The notes below the pieces were generated by a model. That model ran no database searches. It was given only the letters and a program-made list of their open reading frames with translations, and was not told the DNA's origin. A stretch of DNA of 64,000 nucleotides. Source: Spongilla lacustris (Eukaryota > Porifera > Demospongiae > Spongillida > Spongillidae). Shown here piece after piece: positions 34,051 to 45,800 of this stretch; within the stretch, counting starts at the first letter, position 1; each line of letters begins with the position of its first letter. The DNA lies in NCBI GenBank assembly GCA_949361645.1, contig OX442424.1, positions 6,658,978 to 6,722,977 of the forward strand, read 5' to 3'. The translations under genes and the position numbers were made by a program.

Positions 34051-35181
34051 CATAGGCGGATCCAGAAGGTGGTGACATGAAATTAATGAAGGGAGGGGCA
34101 TGGTAAATTATATGCACATTAACCGCACTTATTCTTTTGAGTACTAGTTTTAAAATATCAGTTGCATGGATTGATTTAGATGCTGAAAACAGTTAAATTA
34201 ATGCTTAATGTCGTTAGGGTCTATTGTACGGCTTCGAAGGCGCCTCTCTCTCTCTCTGCGAAGCGGACTGGGGAAGGGCCGAATACTTGGCGATCTTATA
34301 TCGATATATCTAGCTTGTAACATTCTTTCCAGTTCCAATTGTTGCCTGTTGTTGGTTCTAAGCTGTTGCCCGTTGTTATCAAATAACATGTTGTTTCCGT
34401 TCTGCTTACATGTTACCCGTTGTTTCTAACATGTAACCTGTTGTTTCAGTTCCGCGTTTAGGCCGCATAAACAATGCGACATTACGCTCATACGCACTGT
34501 GGATTTGTCTCGCGAATTAACTCTTCAATGTTCGATAGATGGCTGAAGCATAGTGTGGCAATTTCAAACGCTTTCTATAAATTAAACGCCAAACTCACGG
34601 GTAGGCCTATATACATGTATACTGAAGCATTTGGAAGCCAAACTTTCTATCTTTACTCGTAGGCTTTCATCTTTGAGAGCCACGCGCAGTGTTGTATCTT
34701 CCTCTTGGCTGACAGACAGGCTGTGATCAATGCATCGGCTATGGCTGAGATGTATTTATTTCCTGCCACCTACATGTAACTGCTGCGGATTTGGTAAATC
34801 AGTGCAATGGGGTCAGGATAATACCGAGGCTAAAAGCGATCAAGCAGGTACAAACATGCATGCATATGCATGACGAGAGAATTAGAACTTGTATACTGGT
34901 ATATTTTCGAATGCAGGTATTCTAAAATTACTATCCGTGATTTTGCATTGCAAATAATTGCCAACCGAAAATTTTGTTCATCAGAAATTTTTTGGCCCTA
35001 CATGCAGTACTAAGCCATGGCAGAGTGCATGTCGTTGTGGGATAGGAGTACATGCCAACTGACTTTTGTGTAACTAAACAAACTATCGACAGTGAGTGTT
35101 TTCCTGCATGCACTCAGGGACATGTGGAAAACTGGTCTCTAGTGTTGGGGGTATACCATGCATGGCAGAGTGCAAAGGTAG
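34051..35181. other. Intergenic DNA with degenerate repeats
   Basis: A weak hAT-like start (GGCGGATCCAGAAGG) lies at 34055. At 34330-34450, GTTGCCTGTTGTT and ACATGTAACCTGTTGTTTC motifs recur imperfectly. No gene is supported; the segment before 35174 is homologous to 37574 onwards, showing the original site of the hAT-like insertion that follows. Confidence 0.4.
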
Positions 35182-35203
35182 CAGTGGCGGCCTGGCCGGG
35201 GAT

Positions 35204-35318
35204 GGGGGGGGGGGGGGGGGAGGGGGGGGGGGGGGGAGGGGGGGGGGGGGGGAGGGGGGGGGGGGGGGAGGGGGGGGGGGGGGGAGGGGGGGGGGGGGGG
35301 AGGGGGGGGGGGGGGGGG
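35204..35318. repeat. Poly-G array with exact 16-bp period
   Basis: A residues at 35221, 35237, 35253, 35269, 35285 and 35301 are separated by exactly 15 G each, with 17 G before and after. Gly-rich and Pro-rich open frames here are artefacts. Confidence 0.95.
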
Positions 35319-36637
35319 CACGGCCGTTCCGTAATGGACATTAGGTTTGTAATTAGAGAATGATCGGCACAAAACATGCACAAAAATTGCCATTTGTTTG
35401 GCGATTTTTTATTCCCATCCAGACGGTGACTAAAAATCCAAAAACTATAAGTTTATAACACGAGGTTTCCCAGGGTATCTCCTCCTTATAAAAAAATCCA
35501 GCGCATTTTATACCCTTATGGATCGACGTATATATTGATTGCGCATTATTTGGATCGTATTTTATTTACGAACTATGTTCGATTCACTCGTCTAGTACGC
35601 CACAACTGCCACATTCTAGAGCTCCAATTCTTACCACGCTAGCGTCCAAGTGTAGTTCTCGCAATATGTGAATAGTCTCTCTCTGGACGCTTTTTCTGTG
35701 AGAAGTTGTTATCTTAGCAAAACTGTTGACATCAATAAATCATCCGCACGAATACTACCTGCATGGCAATATATCCTGGAACTGTCTATAACTTGTGCTT
35801 ATTAAAAAATCTTCTATTTCGATTTGGAACCATATAAGCACTGATCATGTACTGACATGTAGGGTGCAATTTAAACCTGTAAATATATACTTGTATGGTA
35901 CCTCCTTTGAAGTAGCCATGGCTGTGCATAAAACAGAATTTTGGCTCCCCCTTCAATTAATGGCTGGTTGGTCATAAAGGTCATAAAATTTTCATGGTGC
36001 AATGGCTTCAGCATAGGTCTTTAGAACCATGATTCCAGGCAGCCTGCCTGGAATTTTTGATTTCTTATTAGCTTGCTGAGAGTGTATTTGCTAAAATAAA
36101 TGTACATGCAGTACTGACCAGTACCTCAATGATGAATTTTGAGTCTACCATATGTCTAGATCATGCATCTTTAAGGTGTGGTCTTTGTAGGTGGTATGCT
36201 GCTGCACAGCCAGATGGCCACATGCTTTGCAAAATTCACTTGGACATGCCAATTCCAATTATAGAGTAATACAAGAGTAATTGAGAGTACAATGGTCAAG
36301 CAAGCTCAAAGTGACTTTCCATATGTGACCATGTATAGTAAAGTAGTTGGCGAGGTCATGGGTCTGTAGTCAAGAATGCAGTGCATGCTATGGTGCAGTA
36401 GATTTCTATGTAAATAGATACATGTCGGCCAAGCAGTGTCCATGTGGACCATAATTTGAAATTACATGGTACATGTACATGATGTACTTGCAATGCAAGG
36501 ACAAAGTTCAAAGGCTGAAAGGCATAATGCAACAACACTTTTTAAGCGTTTGTCCAACACTGGAAGCCGGAAAACCACCATCAAAGCGACCTTTACACTC
36601 GGCCGTTTATTTTAACCTGTAACCGCCATCTTGGAAA

Positions 36638-36964
36638 ATGCCATATTCAAGGGGTTTAGTACAGCCGTCAGAAAAAGCGTCCAACTTAGAACACGCTATA
36701 CATTTATACACCCATCTGTCTACTATACCGAGTGTAAGGGATTTTCACATCTCTGTGGCAGTTGGTGCAAACAAGCCTCGCGTTCGTACCCTATTCGACA
36801 CGGGTACCGGTATGGTAGCTTCCGCAATTACAGTGTTGCGTAGGAGAGTGGTGCCAAGCACTGTTCTCATCAGGAGAGATGACACTATCCAGCCGTTCAT
36901 TACTTATGTGCATCACTACAACCAAAGACTAGTAGCAAAGCGAATTCCATTCGCGGAGGCCTAA
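36638..36964 (+). pseudogene. Possible retropepsin-like fragment
   Basis: A 108-codon open frame contains HISVAVGANKPRVRTLFDTG then TGMVASAITVLRRR, which resembles the active-site flap region of retrotransposon aspartic proteases (L-hydrophobic-DTG). Nothing else of a retroelement is recognisable on either side. It could equally be chance; confidence is low. Confidence 0.25.
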
Positions 36965-37482
36965 TGTGCACTTTTCAATGTATTGAAACGGCCGTGGGGG
37001 GGGGGCACCAACCCAGGCCACCTGCCGCTTTATGACGTGGGGCGCCAGCCGCGCCACGGCCACCGAAGAGCGCCAGGCGGCAGGCGTTAACTCAAATTCA
37101 CCGTCAATGTATTATTTTGATTTAATTAAGGTTATCGTCATTCGTCACGATTCCAACTGAATATTGGCGCGCTAAAATGGAGTCTAAAAGTTACAGAAAG
37201 AACTCTGGTGCATGTAGGCTTGTAGCATACCGCAGGTTAAAAACGAAGAACTTGACTTCCATGAGTACCGACGACAAATTAAAGCAACTGCGAACGTAGC
37301 TATATGAGCTACACTACACTGTACACTGTGTTACATGTCGCACATCGTAACAAAGCGTACTTGTGAAATTGCATGTAGCTAGCTGTGCAAGTATTATTCA
37401 AGTTTGAAGCAGTTGTCATTACTTTTTAATTTTTTAATTATTTTTTAGATAGTCTCGTACCCAGACCGAAACATAATAGACT

Positions 37483-37513
<31 letters not shown>

Positions 37514-37573
37514 TTATCGTGTGTCAGTGTGTGCCCCCCCCCCCCTCGCCATAATGTAGCCAGGCCGCCACTG

Positions 37574-37864
37574 AAGGGTAGTATCATTGGTTGAGGGGGG
37601 AGGGTACATGCCAACTAACTTTTGTCAACAATGACAATGACAATTAACTTCAACAATGGAAAGTGAGTGTTTTCCTGTACTCAGGGACATGTGCATGCAT
37701 GGAGAACAGTCTCTAGTGTTTGGATACCATGTCAGAGTACATAGGTCATATGTTGGGTGAGAGGGGAGCTGAACATCAGTTTCTATCATCCGGCTGACTT
37801 CAACAATGGACAATGAGTTTTTTCCTGTACTGAGGTACGTGTGGACCGGCTCATTAAGTTCTCG
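37574..37864. other. Intergenic DNA upstream of copy B
   Basis: Contains three imperfect copies of a motif like GTGAGTGTTTTCCTGTACTC (near 35094, 37661 and 37810). No gene. Confidence 0.4.
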
Positions 37865-38248
37865 TCACGGTACTATTACTTAGTAGTGAAAGGTTGTATC
37901 TGGCACATTACTGAACTTCACTTGTTCGCTAGAGGCAACGAAATTCTTTCCCCTCTCATGCCGCGCTTCCACCTAAAGCGACGCTATTAAATCACTAGTG
38001 GGTTTAATGGCAATTTCAGAGTGTGCAACTATAGCTTATAAGCATTTGAATTTTTGGCGAATTTAGATTGCGGAAAACTGAGGTGTTGTCCCACATGAGC
38101 TTGTTGCATGCATGCATGACAATCGAAGCACCATGCACCTTGCACTCAAAAGCATCAGTGCGTTTCCGTCCTGATTTTATGAAGTATAAATAATGCGCTG
38201 AGTTTAAAAGCGAAATTAATACCGTACAAACGCATTGCCCTCTAAGAT
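37865..38248 (+). promoter_or_regulatory. Proximal promoter / 5' flank of receptor copy B
   Basis: Shares several blocks with the copy A flank and has a good TATA-like box, TATAAATA, at 38185-38192, 57 bases upstream of the ATG. The distal block AGTGAAAGGTTGTATCTGGC near 37890 has its partner in copy A at about 1395-1414, on the far side of a transposon insertion. Confidence 0.55.
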
Positions 38249-38512
38249 ATGTGGGAGGTTCCGTTATTGACACTGCTCCTTTACGGGAGCTTGACGCAAG
38301 TGGATAGCGACCTGAATACGTACGGCTTGGCTCACATCTACCCTAACGCGAACGACAGTCGCGTACCTCTGACCCTCGGGCTGATGCTCAGTTTCACAGG
38401 TGACTACGTTACGTTAGGAGCCATCCCCGGTATCCAGTTGGCAATAGATGTTGTCAACGATGGTGCCTTACTCTCAGGATACAGACTTCAATACAGCTTG
38501 TCGGATTCACAG
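38249..38512 (+). CDS. Copy B exon 1: signal peptide and flytrap start
   Basis: 88 codons from ATG (MWEVPLLTLLLYG), one Ala shorter than copy A in the YPNAND stretch. Donor CAG|GTATAG, phase 0. Confidence 0.86.
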
Positions 38513-41500
38513 GTATAGTGCTATCACCCCCTGCATTGGTTAGCCAGTTATGAAATTTTGGTGTATTTTATATATCAGCCGTGAAAAGCAAGGGTGGCTG
38601 GGGGTTGATCTCGATTTATAATTAGTTATAGCTTTATACAATTATTTATGAATCAACAAGTCACTCTGAGAAAGTTAGAGGTATATAGTATATGAAGGCA
38701 ATGGTGGTGTAAAATGAATGGTAACTAGTTGTAGAACTGCAATGTATTTATGTTGCTAAATATGGGAATTTTGTGCTTATCGTACTTATCTGCAATCCTG
38801 ATCGCTAGTTCCCTTTCTTTTTACACAACCATTGCCGTCAAATCTTATATACCACTAACTTTCATCTCCCGCGGGCACTACCGTGTACACTGCAGGATAC
38901 ATGTATAGGTATATAGTTGAATAAATAAATTGCGTACGTGTTTCCGTAAATGGATGATCTAAAAAGCGTCGAAATTATTTTTTAACTGCCATAAGTTTCT
39001 AATTTTAAATGGAAGTATGATCGAGCATAAATAGTACATAATGGATGCATGACCACAGGAAAAAGTTATAAACGTCCAGCCTGGTTTTTTTAGGCTGGTT
39101 TATAACAAAAACCAATCCTGTTCTTTACTACAGCAAAATGACGGTGGAATCATATTGTACGGTGGCCCGGTATAAGTCGCAGCTGTCATGACGTGCACGG
39201 TGCACATACGCGATTTGCGGACGTGCACGCATGCATGCACATCTGGGATTTGCGGACTTGCACATACGCGATTTGCGGACGTGCACACATGCACATCTGG
39301 GATTTGCGGACTTGCACATATGCACATCTGGGATTTGCGGACTTGCACATACGCGATTTGCGGACTTGCACATACGCGGTGGGACGCAATTCGTGGGCGT
39401 TGCCTTCAAATACCGCTGAGCAATGATATCAGACCACCTCTATATCGCGATACGTGATGTATAGGCTGTACTGTAGGCCTATCTTCCATCCCTGTGCCCA
39501 TCTATAAAAACAAGTTTGTGGTACTCCAACTGACAAGATTTTAAAGATGACTCGGGGTTTCAAGAGCAGGTGGGGCTTGATTACTGGTGTTAGTATATCT
39601 TTACAGGGGCGGATCCAGGATTTCAGAAAAGGGTGGGTTGCTAATGAATAATAATAATAAATTAAAGGGGGGGGGGGGGGGGGGGCGGGAGGGAGTACCC
39701 CGCTCGCCCAGCTAGGGGGCCTGGGGGAGCGCTGTAAGCTCCCCCAGCGCCCCAGACGCCAACGCTTTTTTATTATATCATGCTCAAAACACTACATAAA
39801 ACTGCTTGCAAAACTGAACTTGTGTATATTTTTCATAAATCAAATAATTCAGCAATTTAAGAATTGCTGGATCTATATACTACAATCGGATGCTTAATTG
39901 AAACAGTTTTCTGGGATGTGCTCGCAGATTTCATCCACAGACCAGGTACTATTTCTTTATAGTGCACGCATACATGGAAATCAAAGCCAAAAGATGTTGC
40001 ATATGTTTTGATCCTTTTCATTGATTAACTAGCTACTTCGGCGATATCTATCAAGCGCTCTCCATGACCATTTACATGTATACGGTGCCTCGATCTCTCA
40101 TAGGATCATTTTCATGTTTAATCATCATTATATAGATTGATCAATGGTTACTTTTTACAGTAATGCATATACTTGAGTAAGATTTTTTATAAATGTCCTG
40201 CTTTGTTCTTTAGAGTGCAGTGTGCGGATATTGTAGTTTATTGCCGTATTGAAGAAGACTTTGCCTCTTGCATGGTTGTATTATGATTCATATTGCACAG
40301 AGACAAGCAAATATAAATCCATTCCGCTATCACAGAACAAGTAATCGCTATAGCGATCGTTTTAAATCACGTAGAGTAGATTAACCTTCTGCACTGACCG
40401 AAAATGCCACAGTAAGCTTGTGTTCAAGACATGCAAGACAAAATCGCGGGTCCGTTATACGAGGCACGCGCACGCTAAACTTCAGAAGCCATCTTTTAGA
40501 ATCGCCGTTACTTTTTGCTTAGCATCAGTACAGAAGCTATGTTGCTTATTATTTTACTAAAGACTACAATTGTAAAGACGCACCACGCACTTACGCTTGA
40601 ATGATTGATCAATCTATGGTTAATAACTATACGATTATTGGTTACAATGCAATGCGGATCGATTCGGTTAGCCTTTTTGCCTTGCTAGTGTGGAAGCGCC
40701 TTTAGGAATCATTCTCTTTTGTTCGGAATTTCCTATTAGTGAATGTTAATATTATTCATTACGGGTCTGAAAGGGGGGGTTGCAACCCCCCCCCCCCCCC
40801 CCCCCCCGGATCCGCCACTGCTTTACATTGCTTTGCAACGCTTCGATTGTTGTATACACAGCAAAAAAGGGGGTCAAATCAATTTTGATAGACATTCTGT
40901 TATTGATCAATCAATTGCAAATCAAAATTGGATTCGACACTTTTTTTTTTTACTATACCGAGGTTTCACGGATCTCGTGATGTCATGTGACGAAGCGATT
41001 TTATAAGTAGAATTATTATATTGTGGGCCGAAGCGTAAGGATAGTCTATAGAGTAAAACTAACTTGCTGCGTTTTCAGGTGCTCAAAACTGACGATCGGA
41101 CATGTAAAGTTAATTCTTTCCTACCATCTGCCAAGTTATGTCATTGTAAGGTTCTTTCCTGTACCATCTGCATGCGCGAATTTCAGAGTCAATGCCTAAA
41201 CCCGCTTGCAACACTTTAGATTCATATCTAGATCTGGCCGCTGATAACCCCTGCATGACCATTCCATTGACGCACCATATATATATACTCGCTTGCCCCC
41301 AATGTCACATGACATTGCGACGTCCACGCAACCCCTCTATAGTGAATCAGCGTTTCCAGCTGCAAGCGAAGAAGTGACAGCATCTACAACATGAAGCCTA
41401 CTTGGCAATGCGGCAATTTGTAGTATCCGTCTCATTGTTTACATTGTAGGTATGGTCAATTTTCGATTACGTATCGGTTTTTACCTGAGGCGGAGGTGGG

Positions 41501-42820
41501 TTGGTGACCTGGCTATACTCATTAATTGCCTTAACCTGGGTTTTGTTCGACTAAACCGGGACAGAACCATATGGTTTGTACATAATTCCACCCTGGAGGT
41601 TCAATCCCAGGATGGTTTTTACGCTATTTCTATGCTAGACGCTCCACTGATTCCAGGATGGGTTTTTGTTAAAAACCAGCCTAAAAAATCCAGGCTAGAA
41701 GTTACGGAGGATAACAATAGCTCGGCTAGCAGGCCATGCATCTGGAGCTTGAGAGGATTGCCTGAGCATTCTTCCTCATTAAGGTCAGGCTTCATTCCGG
41801 CTATATCGCTTCGCTGGAGGCTGAGCCTACTGTTAACCTCTTGCTGGTGTGATCGAGCAAAGTATTTAGTTAGAGAAGTGCAGTAAATGTAACCGAAGCG
41901 CTTAAATTAGATTTTGTGTATGACACCTGCATGTAGAAACTCATGCTTAAGTTATGTAACCGAAGAAATTACGTTAGTTAGGCTCCCATTCGACGATTCG
42001 TAGTTTCTGGTCAGGACTATTTCCAATCATTGTGCGGGCGGGCGGGATATTACCATTATCATGACGTAATACCATTATCATGACGTAATGCCATTATATA
42101 GTGCCGATCTCCCCACTATTATCTATGATAAAGTATTAGATATATACTATTCAATTTGAAACGTGAATCGACAAATATGCCGTTCCCTCATGGATCCTCT
42201 GCAAACTGAATGTGCAAAAAAAAAAACTATACAACACCGACAACAACTGAGTCATTGGCTGTTTAGAAACAGAGCAAGATCCACAAATTGGGTAACACTT
42301 GTCTGGCATGTTCAAGTCATCTACACTGGAGCATTATACACATATTTGTTCAAACCCCATTGAATAGTACAACATTTGCATCAGCTTCATCCTAAGACTA
42401 ATTTATCATTTCCCACAAACACAGCCTCCACAGCAAACTGATCGCTTTCTGCGATTGACGGTAGAAGATGGTAAACAAAGAATTCCCGCAGAGTGGTGTT
42501 GGGATCTTCCATGATCGTAATTCGCCACGGAATGATGGTTCTTCTTTCTAGTGTACACGTTTATATGGAAAAAATTTCCTATGTGTTCATATAATTAGAA
42601 TAATGGCCAGAAATTGCAACTTGCCAAAAGCGTGCGGGCGGCTGACCAGAAACTATGAATCGACGAATTGGGGCCTTAGTAGTACGTAAACGTTAATTTA
42701 TGAAAAGAGTAAAGGCGGAGATAAAGATGGTAATGGATAAATAAGATTTTGTGCTTAGTATGCAGGATTTAGATTTTCAAGGGCCCTCCTTGGTGGACCC
42801 CTGTACAAATACGAGCGGGG

Positions 42821-42851
<31 letters not shown>

Positions 42852-45800
42852 CGAGGGGGTTGATACGAGCATTCCGAGTTGGCGACGAAGCCATGGCAGC
42901 TAACTTGCTTTGTAACGTATATTCCACCATAGATATTAACAATGATTCCACTCATCAAAGCTTTCTTTCTGTTTTTCGTTTTGATGCTCCACTTCGCGCG
43001 CACTATACCGTATACGATTCTGCCGGTGTCACAGGCATGTGGGTCCCCCCCTATTTTGGGTCCGGGGGGACCCATATGCCTAGGCAACTGGGTCCCCCCC
43101 CGGACCCAAATGCCTAGGCATATGGGTCCGGGTAATTATTTGTACATCCAATGCATGCAGGCATCTTGGTCCGGGTAGGGGGCGGAGGGGGGGACCGAGT
43201 TTCCTGATGCGTTTTATTTACTCAATTTTACTGGCACCGGCTGGTTTTGATACGATAGACACATTTGTTGTTACTTTCTCAACGGTAAGTTAGCGTCCAC
43301 CAGCCGTTTAGGTTACACTTTGTAACAGCCACTCGGCTTGCCATCTGTGTTTCTCTGTCGAAAAGTAAGGTCACTGCCGGCTGATCTTTTTGGCAGACTT
43401 AGTCTGGTGCTAACTCGTAGCATAGCAAGAGCTATTTTTGACGAGAAGTGTGCCCCAATCATTTGAGTAGCCTATGTCTGAAACATTAGTTAGGCTTAGG
43501 TAGTAGTCTGTTTAATAAGTACTTATTATTTATCGTTATTGTTGTGTAAGTTATCCTGTTATATGATAATATATACTTGCGATAAATAAATTTAAAAAAA
43601 ACAAAACATGTTCAGCATATACAAACAATGAATGGGTCATGTTCAAGTAGTACAAAACTGTTTGTTCGTATCATACAGGACTTAGTGATTGACCTGTCCA
43701 TCGCAATGTAATTTTGAGACACCCTAGGAAACTTTCTTCACTGCATCATTCTGCATGTTCTCAGCCGGGTAATACATACATCTGTCAAAGCATAGGCTTC
43801 AGCTCATTTGTATCCAGGGCTCCGGAGGCAACGTAGATTATTATATCAACCAGCCCTCCCGCGTGAGACGCGGAAGCTTTCAGTGCAGTGCATGGAATAT
43901 TTCTACATGAAAGCCACATGCAAATTCAGTGCTTCCGACAGCACTATACACAGTTTTGAAGTCACAAGCAAGCCATCGTTATTGAACGGCATATACATGT
44001 ACCACACTACTAGCAATATACAATGGACGGGGAATCACTCGTAGTCCCCATGCATATCGATTGTTGTGCCGTTCAATAACAAAGTAGATACTCAATGCAA
44101 TCGATTGTTTACCGGTATAATGCTATGGATATTAATCCCCCCCCCCCCCCCCCCCCCCTTGCGCCTCATCGAGCGGACGCCTATGATCACGATGCTTTCT
44201 TTGTACAATGTTAATGTATAAGAATATTTTGTCATCAGGCAGCTGCATGGGTCCGGGGGGGACCCGGTTGCCTATAGGCATTTGGGTCCGGGATAATTAA
44301 TGGGGGAGAGCTGTAAGCTCCCCCATCGGGGCCTGGGGCGGAGCTCCAGAAGCTTTCACATTTTCGCTTCAAAGCTGCTAAAAATCAGCGTATTCGCAGC
44401 GCAGTGAAAGAATTTACATACGCGCGAAAGACAACGAAGTTTATTGCGACAATGCTGAAGTTTATTGCGACAACGGTCGTCAACAGGCGTCTGAGAATAT
44501 TGCATGGATATGCTCGCGTGAGCAAACCGTACCGGGCTTCTCCTCTATATTGTCGTTGTCAAATTGTTATTTTGGGAATTACCTATGATGAGGTTGGTAC
44601 CTTCCGTAAAGATAATGTCCGCCCCAGAAGCTTTCGCATTTTTCGCTTCAAAGCCGCTAAAAATCAGCGTATTCGCAGCGCAGTGAAAGAATTTACATAC
44701 GCGCGAAAGACAACGAAGTTTATTGCGACAACGCCAAAGTTTATTGCGACAACGGTCGTCAACAGGCGTCTGAGCGTCTGAGAATATTGGATATGCTCGC
44801 GTGAGCAAACCGTACTTCTCTATATAGTTGTTGTGATGTATGTAAATCGCTTTAAAGGTATGGTGATGAATTCGAAGCAGCAGCAGTTGTGAAAATGTTT
44901 CGCCATTTGCACCTTTTATCGAACGGTGCACCTAATTAAACCTTTAATGACAATCGGTAGGCCATGTACATTGTACTTGTACTGTTATTGTTAATTATGA
45001 TCGTGATTCAGTTAAGTTAGTATACACCTGTAATATTTACGGATTCTGGGTCACTACTAGGGCGATGTAGTTGGATTACCCCGGTACAGCACTCGCACAC
45101 CTATGCACGCTACCCGGTAGGAGCTTAATAATTCAAGTCAGATGCGCGAATAAAACCCGCATGAATTAACGCAAAATGCGACACTCCCCCCCTGACTAGT
45201 TTAACTAGTCAGGAAAAGGTCAACATCAGTTCAACTGTTCCTCTATTCGGAGTCTTGCTACTTGAGCGGCAACTCTGGTAGGCTGAGATCTCCTAGTGAC
45301 AACTGTAGGTTTGTCAGGTTCAGGTTGATCCATCCGGTCAGCTGGAGCCCCAATTTCAAGAGGGTACAAGTGTTGTAATGGGCGATTCAACAATATGGTT
45401 GTAGTGCCTGACCGCACTCTAAGAGATGCACCTCGCACTAATCCATCCGAGCCCTGTAGGAGTTTCTCTACCTTGCCAATTCTCCATAGTGTTCTAGGTT
45501 GGACTGGATCATGGATGAGAACAACATCACCCACTTGAATTCTGGTGACTGGATCCTTGGCCCCCTTTTCCCTAGAATGGATCTCTCTTAGCCCAGTCAG
45601 GTACTCCGTCTTCCATCTTTTCCAAAAGTTCTGCAGTACTGTGTTCAGGTAGACCATGCGTCGTGTCAAGTTTGCCGTCGTCACACCGAACTCAGGATCT
45701 TCTTCAGAGACATTTACTGGACTAGGCAGACTACACAGTCGACGACCCATGAGCAGGTGAGATGGTGTGAGGGGTTCCTCCATGTCTTCCGAGGGTAGGT

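Larger units (their letters stand above)
35182..37573. mobile_element. hAT-like element with poly-G end array (2.4 kb)
   Basis: Inverted termini CAGTGGCGGCCTGGC at both ends, flanked by AAAGGTAG (35174-35181) and AAGGGTAG (37574-37581), a 7/8 match consistent with an 8-bp hAT-type duplication. The left end carries a six-unit A+G15 array; the right end has a G run at 37483-37507. Inside are CACGGCCG motifs in inverted orientation at about 35319 and 36987, and a possible retropepsin-like fragment. No transposase is seen. Confidence 0.7.

Noticed and set aside
35052..35393. Gly-rich and Pro-rich open frames
   Set aside because: Translations of the poly-G array in different frames; no independent coding signal.
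39198..39378. CRISPR-like regular repeat array
   Set aside because: The spacers are themselves repeated and the unit length varies between two types; it is a minisatellite in a metazoan intron.
41452..41886. 144-codon plus-strand frame as a gene
   Set aside because: No domain, located in a CCTGG/CCAGG inverted-repeat region in an intron; more likely repeat-derived.
44404..44781. 125-codon plus-strand frame
   Set aside because: Reads through a direct repeat, giving the same peptide twice; no sign of a real gene.
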